Shown here piece after piece: positions 8,702 through 17,857 of a stretch of DNA of 35,006 nucleotides (within the stretch, counting starts at the first letter, position 1; every line of letters starts with the position of its first letter). The stretch is from NCBI GenBank assembly GCA_930990555.1, contig CAKNPW010000001.1, positions 1 to 35,006 of the forward strand, given 5' to 3'. Under the pieces are notes generated by a model. The model saw only the letters and a list, made by a program, of their open reading frames with translations. It was not told where the DNA came from and did not search any database. Both the position numbers and the translations under genes were made by a program. Source of the DNA: an uncultured Clostridium sp. GTDB taxonomy: Bacteria > Bacillota > Clostridia > TANB77 > CAG-508.

Positions 8702-9697
8702 TTACATATCTTTAGTAAATATCATACCTGCAATTAAATGATTTCCTCTTAAAAAATCTGTTGTACTCATTCTTTTAGCATTTTCTCCTTGAATTTCTAG
8801 AATTTTTAACACTCCACCATTAGCTTTTATATATAGCCCATCTTTATCGTCTGCAACCAAAATAGTTCCTGGTACAAGATTATTAAATTTTTTTTCATAT
8901 TCTTCAAATTCAGTTTTATAGGAAAAGAACTCTTCTTTTGTTAATACTTTTGACTTCCAAAATTTGATTTTTTTTCCGTCTACATATGAATATGCTCCCA
9001 TTATTGGATTAAGACCTCTAATTAAATTGTGTATCTTATTTACATCAAGATTTTCCCAGTCTATTAATGCCATTTCTTTGTTAAGCATTGGTGCTAAAGA
9101 CGCTTCTTCGGTTTGTTTTTCCCTTGGAGCTTTGCCTTCTTCTAATAATTTTAAAGTCTTTACCAAAAGATTTCCTCCTATTTTTGAAAGTTTCTGCCAT
9201 AGTTCTCCTGTTGTCTCCTCTGGGCCAATATCTACTTCTTCTTTTAGAATCATATCACCTGTATCCATGCCTTCATTCATATACATTGTTGTAATTCCAG
9301 TGGTTTTTTCTCCATTTAAAACCGCCCATTGGATTGGTGCAGCTCCTCTATATTTAGGAAGTAATGAGCCATGAACATTTATACAGCCTAATTTAGGAAT
9401 TTCTAATATTTCTTTTGGTAATATTTTTCCGTATGCTACAACACAAATAACATCTGGAGCTAAGCTTTTAAGCTCGCCCAAAAACTCTACATTATTCTTT
9501 ATTTTTATTGGTTGATATACTTTTAAGTTTTTTTCTAATGCATATTCCTTTACAGGGGAATATGCTAACTTCATTCCTCTTCCTTTTGGTCTATCTGGGT
9601 TAGTTACTACTCCAATTATATTAAATCCAGCTTCGTAAATACTTTTTAAAGATTCTTGTGCAAAATCTGGCGTTCCCATAAACAATATTTTTAACAT
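8702..9697 (-). CDS. fmt: Methionyl-tRNA formyltransferase
   Basis: 331 aa. Transfers the formyl group of 10-formyl-THF to Met-tRNAi for translation initiation. The N-terminal domain contains FMGTPDFA, the catalytic block VHGSLLPKYRGAAPIQWA and MNEGMDTGDMI (the essential Asn, His and Asp are present); the C-terminal beta-barrel ends with GNHLIAGMIF. I place the start at ATG 9697 because AAGGAG lies 7-8 nt upstream; a TTG six bases earlier is too close to that site. It follows def by 33 nt, the common def-fmt pairing. Confidence 0.97.
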   Translation of the reverse strand: MLKILFMGTPDFAQESLKSIYEAGFNIIGVVTNPDRPKGRGMKLAYSPVKEYALEKNLKVYQPIKIKNNVEFLGELKSLAPDVICVVAYGKILPKEILEIPKLGCINVHGSLLPKYRGAAPIQWAVLNGEKTTGITTMYMNEGMDTGDMILKEEVDIGPEETTGELWQKLSKIGGNLLVKTLKLLEEGKAPREKQTEEASLAPMLNKEMALIDWENLDVNKIHNLIRGLNPIMGAYSYVDGKKIKFWKSKVLTKEEFFSYKTEFEEYEKKFNNLVPGTILVADDKDGLYIKANGGVLKILEIQGENAKRMSTTDFLRGNHLIAGMIFTKDM

Positions 9698-9730
9698 AAA
9701 CAATCTCCTTTTTATTTCACAAATAATATA

Positions 9731-10204
9731 TTATTCTGGTTTAATCGTTTCTAATGTTCCAGGTAGCATATTATCTACAAATAAGATTCCTTCTAAATGG
9801 TCTGTTTCATGGCAAATTGCTTGTGCTAATAAATCTTTAGCTTTAATTTTTTGCTTTTTACCTTCTAGATCATAATATTCTGCTTCTACCTCTTTTGGTC
9901 TTAAAAGTACTGCAAATTGGTTAGGAAAACTTAAACATCCTTCTTCTACCTCATGTTCTCCTTTTGTTTTTGTAATTACAGGATTTATTAGTACAATAGG
10001 TCCCTTTCCATCATATATATCTATTACAATAACTCTTTTTAATATTCCAACTTGTTGTGCTGCTAAACCTACTCCATTATTTTTGTGCATAGTTTCTATC
10101 ATATCTTCTACAAGCTCTTTTAATTTATCATCAAATTTTTCTACTTTCCTTGCTCTCTTTCTTAATATTTCATCTCCATTTTGTCTAATTAATCTAATTG
10201 CCAT
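9731..10204 (-). CDS. def: Peptide deformylase
   Basis: 157-aa Fe2+/Zn2+ hydrolase that removes the formyl group from nascent proteins, the step that reverses Fmt's modification. All three motifs are intact: GVGLAAQQ (about 44-51), EEGCLSFP with metal ligand Cys 90, and CHETDH with ligands His 132 and His 136 and catalytic Glu 133. An AGGAGG ribosome binding site lies 6 nt before the ATG at 10204. It is 22 nt after priA. Confidence 0.97.
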   Translation of the reverse strand: MAIRLIRQNGDEILRKRARKVEKFDDKLKELVEDMIETMHKNNGVGLAAQQVGILKRVIVIDIYDGKGPIVLINPVITKTKGEHEVEEGCLSFPNQFAVLLRPKEVEAEYYDLEGKKQKIKAKDLLAQAICHETDHLEGILFVDNMLPGTLETIKPE

Positions 10205-10226
10205 TTTTTCCTCCTTTTATTATAAA

Positions 10227-12467
10227 TCATATCATATTTGTCGGATTTATATCTGCTATAAATCTTGTATTATTTTTTAATAATTCTTTATCATATAAGC
10301 ATTCATTTATAATATCTATTAATTTGTCGTTTACTTCTGCTTTTATTATTATTCTCCATCTATACCTATTTTTTATTTTGTCTATTGGTGCAGGCAATGG
10401 TTTTAAAATAGTTGCAGATATATTTTTTTCTTTAATTTTTTTATTTAAATTGGAATATAATTGATTAGCAGTTTTAGATACAATTCCTTCTCTTTCACCG
10501 CTTATTCCAAACATAATTATATCACAAAAAGGTGGATATCTCAATTGTTTTCTTAATTTTATTTCTACATTATAAAACTCTTCATAGTTTTGTTTTTTAG
10601 AATATTGAATACTATAATTATCTGGATTATATGTTTGAATTATTACATTTCCTGGTAATTTTTCTCTTCCAGCTCTTCCTGCTACTTGTACAAGCAAATC
10701 GAATGTTCTTTCACTTGCCCTATAATCATCTATATTTAGACTTCCATCAGCAGAAACAACACCAACCAATGTAACATCTGGAAAATGATGGCCTTTAACA
10801 ATCATTTGTGTTCCAATTAATATATCTATTTTTTCATCATTGAACTTTCTAAGAATTTCTTCATGTGAATTTTTCTTTGTCACTGTGTCTATATCCATTC
10901 TAATTGTTGAAGCTTTTGGAAACATTTTATTTATTTCCAGCTCTAATTTTTGAGTTCCTGTTCCAAAATGTCTTATTTTCTTGCTACCACAATTAGGACA
11001 TACTTTTACTAAAGGTTCTTCATATCCACAATAGTGGCATTTTAATTTTTCTTCTTTTTTGTGATATGTAAGACTTATATTACAATTTTTGCATTTAGCA
11101 ACATATCCGCAATCTCTACACATTATAAATGTAGAAAAACCTCTTCTATTTAAGAAAAGAATTGTTTGTTTTTTATTTTTCAAATTTTCTTCTATTAATC
11201 TATATAATTTAACACTAATCATTGTTCTATTGCCATTAGCCAGTTCCTGTTTTAAATCTACAACTTGTACACTTGGCAAATTAGAATTATTGGCTCTTCT
11301 AGTTAATTTTAAAAGTTCTATGTTTCCATTTTGTGCTTCATAAAATGTTGTTATATCAGGTGTTGCGCTTCCTAATAATACTGGAATTTTATTATATTTA
11401 GCAAGTTCTGTTGCTACTTCTTTTGCATTATATCTAGGTGGCATTTCTGATTTATATGAAGAATCATGTTCTTCATCAATGATTATTATTCCAAGGTTTT
11501 GAACTGGTGCAAAAATTGCCGACCTTGCACCTATAACAATTCTTGCTTCACCTTTTTCAATTCTCTCCCAACTATCATGCCTTTCACCAACAGATAATTT
11601 GCTATGTAGTACAGAAATAATTTCTTTACCAAATCTCTCGATAAATCTATTTATCATTTGTGGTGTAAGTGAAATTTCTGGCACTAGCATTATAGCACTT
11701 TTGCCTTGTTCTACTACTTTTTCTATTAATTGTAGATATATTTCTGTTTTTCCAGATCCAGTTACACCATATAATAAATATTTTTTAAATTCTTTTTTTT
11801 CTATTGTATCTGCTATTTTTGAATAAGCAGCTTGTTGTTCATCTGTAAATTTTAAATTTTTGGTTCTTTTAATATCTTTATTTATTAATGGATTTCTTAC
11901 TATTTTTTGTTCTTGTAAGTTTAAAAAACCATTTTTTTCTAAAGTTTTTATAACTGCTCTTGAAGTTTCTGTTTTTTTAATTAATTCTACTTGCATAGTT
12001 TTACCATTTTCTATTAAATAGCTTAAAATTTTTCTTTGTTTTTCTGATTTTATATTTTTATTATTAATATAATCTAATGTTTGTTCATTACTCATTGATA
12101 AAGTTACAAATATTGCTGTTTTATCTTTGGTACGCTTTGCAAAATTCTTTGTTGTGGTTCCTGGCTTTAACATTAATTTCATACATTCAGCTATATTCGA
12201 AAAATATCTTTTTGCCATCCATTTGGCTAAAATTATTTTTTCGGTTGTAAGAGATTGTTCTTCTATTTTAGCAATGTCTTTTACTTCATATTCCGTGCTT
12301 TCTTTAATGTTCGTTACAAATCCTTCTTCTAATTTTTTACTTCTTCCGAAAGGAATTAGCACTCTACTTCCTATAGATATATTATTTTCCATTTCTTTTG
12401 GTATATTATAGTCAAAATGCCTATTTAAAGTTTTTACGTTAGATTCTATAATTACTTCTGCTATCAT
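10227..12467 (-). CDS. priA: Primosomal protein N' (replication restart helicase)
   Basis: 746-aa superfamily 2 DNA helicase that reloads the replisome at stalled forks. An N-terminal DNA-binding domain (about residues 1-105) is followed by Walker A GVTGSGKTEIYL, Walker B DEEH, the SATPD motif and a zinc-binding region with eight cysteines (CRDCGYVAKCKNC and CHYCGYEEPLVKVCPNCGS). Helicase motifs V-VI are in KGHHFPDVTLVG and VAGRAGR. The ATG at 12467 has AAGGAGA. The terminator-like hairpin just upstream leaves no space for a separate promoter. coaBC, which sits between rpoZ and priA in many Firmicutes, is absent here. Confidence 0.97.
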   Translation of the reverse strand: MIAEVIIESNVKTLNRHFDYNIPKEMENNISIGSRVLIPFGRSKKLEEGFVTNIKESTEYEVKDIAKIEEQSLTTEKIILAKWMAKRYFSNIAECMKLMLKPGTTTKNFAKRTKDKTAIFVTLSMSNEQTLDYINNKNIKSEKQRKILSYLIENGKTMQVELIKKTETSRAVIKTLEKNGFLNLQEQKIVRNPLINKDIKRTKNLKFTDEQQAAYSKIADTIEKKEFKKYLLYGVTGSGKTEIYLQLIEKVVEQGKSAIMLVPEISLTPQMINRFIERFGKEIISVLHSKLSVGERHDSWERIEKGEARIVIGARSAIFAPVQNLGIIIIDEEHDSSYKSEMPPRYNAKEVATELAKYNKIPVLLGSATPDITTFYEAQNGNIELLKLTRRANNSNLPSVQVVDLKQELANGNRTMISVKLYRLIEENLKNKKQTILFLNRRGFSTFIMCRDCGYVAKCKNCNISLTYHKKEEKLKCHYCGYEEPLVKVCPNCGSKKIRHFGTGTQKLELEINKMFPKASTIRMDIDTVTKKNSHEEILRKFNDEKIDILIGTQMIVKGHHFPDVTLVGVVSADGSLNIDDYRASERTFDLLVQVAGRAGREKLPGNVIIQTYNPDNYSIQYSKKQNYEEFYNVEIKLRKQLRYPPFCDIIMFGISGEREGIVSKTANQLYSNLNKKIKEKNISATILKPLPAPIDKIKNRYRWRIIIKAEVNDKLIDIINECLYDKELLKNNTRFIADINPTNMI

Positions 12468-12491
12468 TTTGTCTCCTTACTATATTAGAAA

Positions 12492-12532
12492 AAGATATTA
12501 TCATTCTTTTACTCTAAGAACAACAATATCTT
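12492..12532 (-). terminator. Terminator or attenuator hairpin between gmk and priA
   Basis: In minus-strand RNA the arms 12532-12516 and 12508-12492 pair over 17 positions, including three G-U wobbles, around a 7-nt loop, followed by TTTTTCTAAT. The wobbles fit the minus strand only, which fixes its orientation. It starts 5 nt after the gmk stop codon and ends 24 nt before the priA ATG, so some transcripts must read through for priA, def and fmt to be made from the upstream promoter. Confidence 0.75.
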
Positions 12533-12536
12533 CATT

Positions 12537-13112
12537 TTAAAACTCTGGATTTTTTACTTTTGCTTCTTCTTCGATTATTTGTTGTATTATAGATACCGTT
12601 TTTTCTAAATCGTTATTTTTTATTACATAGTCATATACCCCAATTTTTGATTCTTCAAAATCAAACCTATTTAATCTTAGTTGAATCTCTTTTGGGCTTG
12701 GTTTATCTATTCTACTTTCTAATCTTTTTTGTAATTCAGCTTTTGGAACTCTTAAAAAAATTGTTACCACTTTAGTATCTTGTTTTAATAATTCTATTAA
12801 ATGTTGAGTTCCATTTACATCTATATCTTTTACTATAATTTTTCCTTCCTTTATTTTTTCATTTAAGATTTTCCTTGACGTACCATAATAATGATTGTGA
12901 TGGACATCATATTCATATAATTCTCCATCTTTTATCATTCTTTCAAATTCTTGTGTAGAAACAAAATTATATGTTTCCCCTGGTACATCTCCTGGTCTTA
13001 CTTCTCTGTCTGTATAAGAAGGTATTGCTATTACATTTTCCATTCTTTTTATTAATTCTTTTTGAATGGTATTTTTCCCAGCTCCTGCAACGCCAGATAA
13101 TATAACTAGCAT
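12537..13112 (-). CDS. gmk: Guanylate kinase
   Basis: 191 aa. Phosphorylates GMP to GDP with ATP. The P-loop is GVAGAGKNT (about 7-15), with Val-Ala where most relatives have Pro-Ser. The GMP-binding region includes PSYTDREVRPGDVPGETYNFVS and ELYEYDVHHNHYYGT. The ATG overlaps the 3' end of rpoZ by 7 nt, and a GGAAAGGTGG ribosome binding site lies inside rpoZ, indicating coupling. Pairing with rpoZ is standard in Firmicutes. Confidence 0.95.
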   Translation of the reverse strand: MLVILSGVAGAGKNTIQKELIKRMENVIAIPSYTDREVRPGDVPGETYNFVSTQEFERMIKDGELYEYDVHHNHYYGTSRKILNEKIKEGKIIVKDIDVNGTQHLIELLKQDTKVVTIFLRVPKAELQKRLESRIDKPSPKEIQLRLNRFDFEESKIGVYDYVIKNNDLEKTVSIIQQIIEEEAKVKNPEF

Positions 13113-13294
13113 AATACCACCTTTCCTTCAGCTACTTCATTTGTTGCCAATGTTACTGCTGAATTAGATTTTACTTTTGTTACTGCAGGTTTTCCAGCTG
13201 CTATTTGTCTTGCTCTTTTAGATACCATAATTACTAATGTATACCTGTTATCTACTTTTGTTAATAAATCTGTTACAGATGGTTTAACTAACAT
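13106..13294 (-). CDS. rpoZ: DNA-directed RNA polymerase omega subunit
   Basis: 62-aa subunit that helps fold and assemble beta'. The family pattern is VTDLLTKVDNRYTLVIMVSKRARQI followed by NEVAEGKV. The short length is usual for clostridial omega. It ends with TAG overlapping the gmk start codon region. A perfect AAGGAGG ribosome binding site precedes the ATG at 13294, 13 nt after remA. Confidence 0.94.
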   Translation of the reverse strand: MLVKPSVTDLLTKVDNRYTLVIMVSKRARQIAAGKPAVTKVKSNSAVTLATNEVAEGKVVLC

Positions 13295-13307
13295 TTAATA
13301 TTCCTCC

Positions 13308-13556
13308 TTAATTATTTTCAATATTTTTGTCTAATCTTGATGCTACTGTCTCTGGTTGAAGGGCAGAAAGTATTAGATGATCTGAATCTGTAATAACTAC
13401 TGCTCTTGTTCTTCTTCCATATGTAGCATCTATTGCTGTTCCCTTATCTTTTGCCTCTTGTACCATTCTTTTTATTGGTGCTGATTCTGGGCTTACTATT
13501 GCTATAATTCTATTTGCAGAAACTATGTTTCCAAAACCAATATTTACTAATTGCAT
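13308..13556 (-). CDS. remA: Extracellular matrix regulatory protein RemA (DUF370)
   Basis: 82-aa DNA-binding regulator known in Bacillus to activate biofilm matrix and osmoprotection genes by forming octameric rings. Diagnostic segments are [36 protein letters not shown] and [21 protein letters not shown], including the conserved Arg residues used for DNA binding. Located between yicC and rpoZ as in most Firmicutes. In Clostridia its targets are not established. Confidence 0.95.
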   Translation of the reverse strand: MQLVNIGFGNIVSANRIIAIVSPESAPIKRMVQEAKDKGTAIDATYGRRTRAVVITDSDHLILSALQPETVASRLDKNIENN

Positions 13557-13570
13557 TATAAAATCACTTC

Positions 13571-14452
13571 CTATTCTATATTTTGAACTTGTTCCCTAAC
13601 ATCTTCTAGTTCGGTTTTTAGTTCTATTACTAAATTCGTAATTTCTAAACAATTTGATTTAGAACCTATTGTATTTACTTCCCTATTCATCTCTTGTATT
13701 ATAAAATCTAATCTTTTCCCTGCTTTTTTTATAGTTTCAGATTGTAATAATTCTTTAAATTGTACAATATGACTTCTTAATCTTGTGATTTCTTCTTCTA
13801 TTGATGTTTTGTCTGCATATAGAACTACTTCTTGTGAAATTCTTGCTTCATCTACTATGTCCGTTTGTAACATTTCTTTTATTCTGTCCTTTAATTTTAC
13901 TACATATTGTTCAATAAGTCCAGTAGAATATTGTGAAATATTTAAAATATTTCCATTAATTGTATCTAATCTTTTTAGCATATCTTCTGACAATTTTCTA
14001 CCTTCTAATTCTTTTGCTTCCACTAAATTAGATATAGCTTCTTCTAAAGCTTTCTCTAATTCTTTCCATAAAATATCTGAATTTTCGTCTTGACTAACAT
14101 TTAGTACATCTGGCAGTCTTGCTATTTTCATCACTGATATATCATCAATTATAGTCGTTTCTTCCTTTAGTTTTTTTAATTCATCAATATATGCTTTTGC
14201 TAAACTTCGATTTATCGTGATTCTTTTCCCTAAATTACTATTATTAACAAAAGTTATGCTGACATCTAGTTTTCCTCTTTCTATTTTATCTAATATTTTC
14301 TTTTTTATCTTATCTTCTAGAAAGCTTAAAACATATGGAAGTCTAATATTAATATCAGTATATCTATGATTTACTGCTTTAATCTCTACAGTATATTCCC
14401 TTTCAGTATTAGCATAAGAACCTCTGCCAAAACCCGTCATGCTTCTTATCAT
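13571..14452 (-). CDS. YicC/YloC family endoribonuclease
   Basis: 293 aa, full length. The N-terminal domain starts [35 protein letters not shown], and the C-terminal DUF1732 domain contains [23 protein letters not shown] with a conserved acidic ending. E. coli YicC is a ribonuclease involved in small-RNA turnover; the role in Firmicutes is less clear. The first ATG (14452) has AGGAGAG 9 nt upstream. An internal Met at codon 5 starts the conserved motif and is an alternative. It is 14 nt behind the lysine-rich membrane protein. Confidence 0.93.
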   Translation of the reverse strand: MIRSMTGFGRGSYANTEREYTVEIKAVNHRYTDINIRLPYVLSFLEDKIKKKILDKIERGKLDVSITFVNNSNLGKRITINRSLAKAYIDELKKLKEETTIIDDISVMKIARLPDVLNVSQDENSDILWKELEKALEEAISNLVEAKELEGRKLSEDMLKRLDTINGNILNISQYSTGLIEQYVVKLKDRIKEMLQTDIVDEARISQEVVLYADKTSIEEEITRLRSHIVQFKELLQSETIKKAGKRLDFIIQEMNREVNTIGSKSNCLEITNLVIELKTELEDVREQVQNIE

Positions 14453-14466
14453 CTATTTTTTCTCTC

Positions 14467-15402
14467 CTATTTCTTTTTATTATTTTTTGCTTTTTTATTT
14501 GATTTGTTCTTTTTTTTATTATGTGTTTTTAGTTTTTCTTTAGCTGTAGATTTATTATTTTCTTCTTTAACTTGTTCTTTTTCCTTTTTATTAGATTCAT
14601 CTGTATATTCTGTTTTTATTTCTTCTGTCTTATTTTCTTGTTCGTATTGTTTTTCTGCTACCTTTTTCTTATCATTTTTTCCTTCTGTTTTTTTTGTTCT
14701 TTTTCTATGTGTTTCTATCTTTATAATTTTTTCTTCCTTTACTATCTCGCTAATATCATTTAAACTTCTTAAATATTCTTTTTTCGTTTTACCATATATC
14801 CTTACACATTTTACAATATAGTATACAGATATCATCAATGCTTCTATTGATATAACCATTACAAATTTATCTATAAATAATTGATAAATATATACTTCAC
14901 ACAATGTAACTATAGCCACAAATAATGCTTCTAATCCATGTGCGAATAATGTTAAATCAATTTTTTTATAACTTCTCTCGAATAAAATTATTGAAAATAT
15001 TAGTATTGAAATACTAAATACCTTTAAATCTACAACAAAAGTATCTTCTCTTATATTCATATAGCCCAATATTTTTAATATACAAAATGCTAATATTATA
15101 ATAGCAATTATTATGTTTTTAAAAATATTTTTATTAGCTTTCTTTTCATATTCTTTTGACATTTTCTTTTGATGTTTCTTTTCCTTTTCAATTTCAGCAA
15201 TTATTTTTTCCGCTTTTTTATCTTTCTTTTTCTCTTCTTCCTGCTTTTCTTTGTCATCATTTTTTTCTTCTTTTTCTTCTGCCCTATTTGCTACATCTTC
15301 TATTATTTCTTCTTTATTCTCTTTAATTACTTCTTTTGTAGTATTAGTTGTTTTCTTAGCTTTTGGTTGGTTTCTCTTTGATTTTTTATTCTTCTTAGAC
15401 AT
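14467..15402 (-). CDS. Lysine-rich membrane protein of unknown function
   Basis: 311 aa, unrecognised. Three parts are visible: a highly charged Lys/Glu-rich N-terminal tail (about residues 1-95) likely to be coiled or disordered; about four transmembrane segments (about 96-115, 126-143, 155-172 and 182-200) with short loops; and a second Lys-rich C-terminal tail (about 210-311) ending in runs such as HNKKKNKSNKKAKNNKKK. The ATG at 15402 has AAGGAG 8 nt upstream; an in-frame GTG further up abuts the ribosome binding site. It is embedded between rsmE and yicC, 12 nt after rsmE, so it is expressed with housekeeping genes. The basic tails would face the cytosol under the positive-inside rule and could bind nucleic acid or ribosomes, which is inference only. 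Confidence 0.75.
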   Translation of the reverse strand: MSKKNKKSKRNQPKAKKTTNTTKEVIKENKEEIIEDVANRAEEKEEKNDDKEKQEEEKKKDKKAEKIIAEIEKEKKHQKKMSKEYEKKANKNIFKNIIIAIIILAFCILKILGYMNIREDTFVVDLKVFSISILIFSIILFERSYKKIDLTLFAHGLEALFVAIVTLCEVYIYQLFIDKFVMVISIEALMISVYYIVKCVRIYGKTKKEYLRSLNDISEIVKEEKIIKIETHRKRTKKTEGKNDKKKVAEKQYEQENKTEEIKTEYTDESNKKEKEQVKEENNKSTAKEKLKTHNKKKNKSNKKAKNNKKK

Positions 15403-15414
15403 ATTTAACACTCC

Positions 15415-16170
15415 TTAATTTAAATCTCCTAATTCATACATTAATATTCCACTTACTACTAATGCTACTGTTTCTGTTCTTAGAATTCTTTTTCCTAATG
15501 TAACTACAGATACATTCTGATTTAATCTTAATTGTTCTATTTCACTTTCTGCAAATCCACCTTCTGGACCAATTACAATACCAATATTTAATTCTTCTTT
15601 GTTATCATTCTTTAATTGTTCTATTTCGTCTTTTATACTTATCTTTTCTTCGTTTTCATATAATACCAATATTTTATCGTAATCATCAAATTTTATATCA
15701 GTTATATTTATTATATTTTCTATTGTAGGAATTATATCTCGTCCAGACTGTTTTGCAGCTACTTCTGCAATTTTTCGCCACCTATCTATTTTATTTTGTT
15801 TATCCTTATCTTTTAATTTTATTACTGTCCTTTTTGTAATTACCGGAACTATAGCTTTTACTCCCAGCTCTGTTGATTTTTGAATTATTAATTCCATCTT
15901 ATCTGACTTTGGCAGCCCCTGAAAGATAGTTATATTCAAATTAGATTCTGCTAAGCTTTTTACTTCGTCTAAAATTTTACATACTATTTTGTTTTCTTCT
16001 ATATTTTTTATTACACATTCATAATTTTTCTGAGTATCTGAATTGCAAACATTAATCTTATCATTGATCTTTTTCCTTAATACATTTTTTAAATGATTCA
16101 CATCATCGCCAGTAATCCATATTTCTTCATTTTCTTTTAGATTTTCTGTTTTTATAAAAAATTTTGGCAT
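15415..16170 (-). CDS. rsmE: 16S rRNA (uracil(1498)-N(3))-methyltransferase
   Basis: 251-aa SPOUT methyltransferase that modifies U1498 in the ribosomal decoding region using SAM. The N-terminal PUA-like domain (about 1-70) is followed by the trefoil-knot domain with KSTELGVKAIVPV, IVIGPEGGFAESEIEQL and LGKRILRTETVAL, the SAM-binding knot. An AGGAG ribosome binding site precedes the ATG at 16170. First gene behind a consensus promoter (16202-16230), so it heads the transcription unit that runs to gmk and, by readthrough, fmt. Confidence 0.95.
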   Translation of the reverse strand: MPKFFIKTENLKENEEIWITGDDVNHLKNVLRKKINDKINVCNSDTQKNYECVIKNIEENKIVCKILDEVKSLAESNLNITIFQGLPKSDKMELIIQKSTELGVKAIVPVITKRTVIKLKDKDKQNKIDRWRKIAEVAAKQSGRDIIPTIENIINITDIKFDDYDKILVLYENEEKISIKDEIEQLKNDNKEELNIGIVIGPEGGFAESEIEQLRLNQNVSVVTLGKRILRTETVALVVSGILMYELGDLN

Positions 16171-16201
16171 TTATCTGCTCCTATCTAATTTTTTCGATTT
16201 C

Positions 16202-16230
16202 ATTATACTCTTTTTAACAATTTAATTCAA
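16202..16230 (-). promoter_or_regulatory. Sigma-A promoter of the rsmE unit
   Basis: On the minus strand, -35 TTGAAT (16230-16225) and perfect -10 TATAAT (16207-16202) are 17 bp apart, about 30 nt upstream of the rsmE ATG. It lies between the end of the ABC-F gene and rsmE, where a new transcription unit is expected. Confidence 0.8.
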
Positions 16231-16249
16231 GGAAAACCAAAAGAATTAT

Positions 16250-17728
16250 CTAGTTTTCTAAAATTATAGCTGATTTATTGCTTACTTTCTCGCAAAACAT
16301 TTCGTCATGTTCTATAAATAAAAGTGTTGGCATATATTCCAAAATCATATTTTCTATTTGCTCACGAGTTTGTATATCTATGTAATTTAACGGTTCATCC
16401 CAAATGTATATATGAGCATTTTCTGATATGCTTTTACCTAACAAAATTTTCTTTTTTTGACCCTCACTTAAATTTTCTAAATTATGTTCCATCTCTGTTT
16501 GGGTTATTCCCATTTTTACTAGCATTGCTCTAAATACACTTTCGTTTAATTTATTTTCTGCAATAAATACTTTTAATGAGCCTTTTAATGTATGCGTATC
16601 TTGTGGTACATATGATATTTTTAAGTTATTTCCTATGTTTAAGATTCCTTTATATCTATTTTCTTTATTAACAATTGCTTTTATAATACTAGACTTTCCT
16701 GCTCCATTTTTTCCTTTAATACATATTCTATCTCCATTTTGTATAGAAAAATTTATAGGTTTAAATAATGGCTTTTCATATTCTATTTGGAAATTTGTAG
16801 CAGTGATAAGATCATTTTTTTCATATAGCAATGGTACTATCTTTAACTTTTCTATGTTGTCTACATTAGAAAGTAGTTTTTTTGCTTCTTGTATATTCTT
16901 ATTTTTTCTTTCTTCTAAAACTTTTGATTTTTTCATTATTTTAGCAGCCTTATGACCTAAGAAGCCCTTGTCCAGCATTTCTTTACTTCCGCTTTTATTC
17001 TGTTTTTCTTTTTCTGCTGTATTAGACCATTTCTTACTTTCTTTACTTGCATTCTCTAATTTTTTTATTTCTTTTCCTAATTTTTCGTTTTACTTTAGTT
17101 CGAAATTATTTTGTCTATCAAAAGCTTCTTTCCATACAGAATAATTTCCTTGAATTATATCTATGTTTGAATTATTTATAGCCATAATATGATCTGTAAC
17201 TTTATTTAATAAATTTCTGTCATGTGAAACAAGGATAAATCCTTTTTTATTTTTTAAATATTTTTCTACATCTAATTTTGAAACATCATCTAAATGATTT
17301 GTTGGTTCGTCAATTAATAAAAAATTATTATCTTTTAAAAACAATGCTACAAGCATGGCTTTTACTTTTTCTCCACCACTTAGTGTTTGAAAAGTTCTGT
17401 ATAACGCCTCTATATTAAAATTCAAAATATTTAGTTCTTTAATAATTTCCCAATCTTCTGCCATACAAAAATCTTGAATTACTTCCATAGTTAATTTATT
17501 TTCATCTACTTTAAACGGAAAGTAATCTATATCTACATTCTTTGTAATTATTCCATCGTATTTAAGCTTTCCAGATAAAATTTGTAATAATGTAGTTTTT
17601 CCTTTTCCGTTTCTGCCTATAAGTCCCAATCTCCAATTTGTATCTAAATTAACAGATACATCATCAAAAATATTTTCTATTCCATTATCATATCTAAAAC
17701 TTAAATTTTTTATTTGAATTAGTGACAT
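16250..17728 (-). pseudogene. Lsa-like ABC-F ATPase, interrupted by an in-frame TAA
   Basis: One continuous frame of 493 codons with a single TAA at 17090-17092 (codon 213). Before it: first ABC domain with Walker A GRNGKGKTT, signature LSGGEKVKAML, Walker B LLIDEPTNHLD and a complete end NFELK. After it in frame: NEKLGKEIKKLENASK, the inter-domain linker, then a second ABC domain with GKNGAGKSS, signature LSEGQKKKILLGK and IYIWDEPLNYID. The WDEPLNYID form is typical of Lsa/Vga-type ribosomal protection factors, which displace lincosamide, streptogramin A and pleuromutilin antibiotics. In relatives Gln (CAA) often follows ELK, so CAA to TAA is the likely change. Total length fits Lsa (about 495). 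The start at 17728 has an AGGAGG ribosome binding site. Two truncated half-proteins are the alternative product. Confidence 0.85.
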
Positions 17729-17748
17729 TTAACCTCCTTTTGGATTCA

Positions 17749-17820
17749 TCGGGATTTGGGGACGGTCCTTTTTTCCCTATCTTGTCGGGATTTAGGGACG
17801 GTCCTTTTTTCCCTATTCTA
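17749..17820. repeat. Tandem 36-bp repeat, two units (GGGATTT family copy 2)
   Basis: Two adjacent 36-bp units (17749-17784 and 17785-17820) share TCGGGATTT, GGGACGGTCC and TTTTTTCCCT and differ at one inner base and in the last few bases. Each can fold as AGGGA/TCCCT around GGTCCTTTTTT. It lies between the DUF4186 stop and the ABC-F start. An open frame through it on the minus strand (encoding a GKKGPSxNPD repeat) is a by-product of the 36-bp period and is not called as a gene. Confidence 0.85.
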
Positions 17821-17857
17821 GTTTTGGAACATCTCACGTCCCACGAATCAATATTTA

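Noticed and set aside
614..14821. Many plus-strand frames of 60-170 codons opposite the housekeeping genes
   Set aside because: They are rich in Phe, Leu, Ser and Ile because they mirror AT-rich coding sequence, have no ribosome binding sites, and lie opposite well-identified genes.
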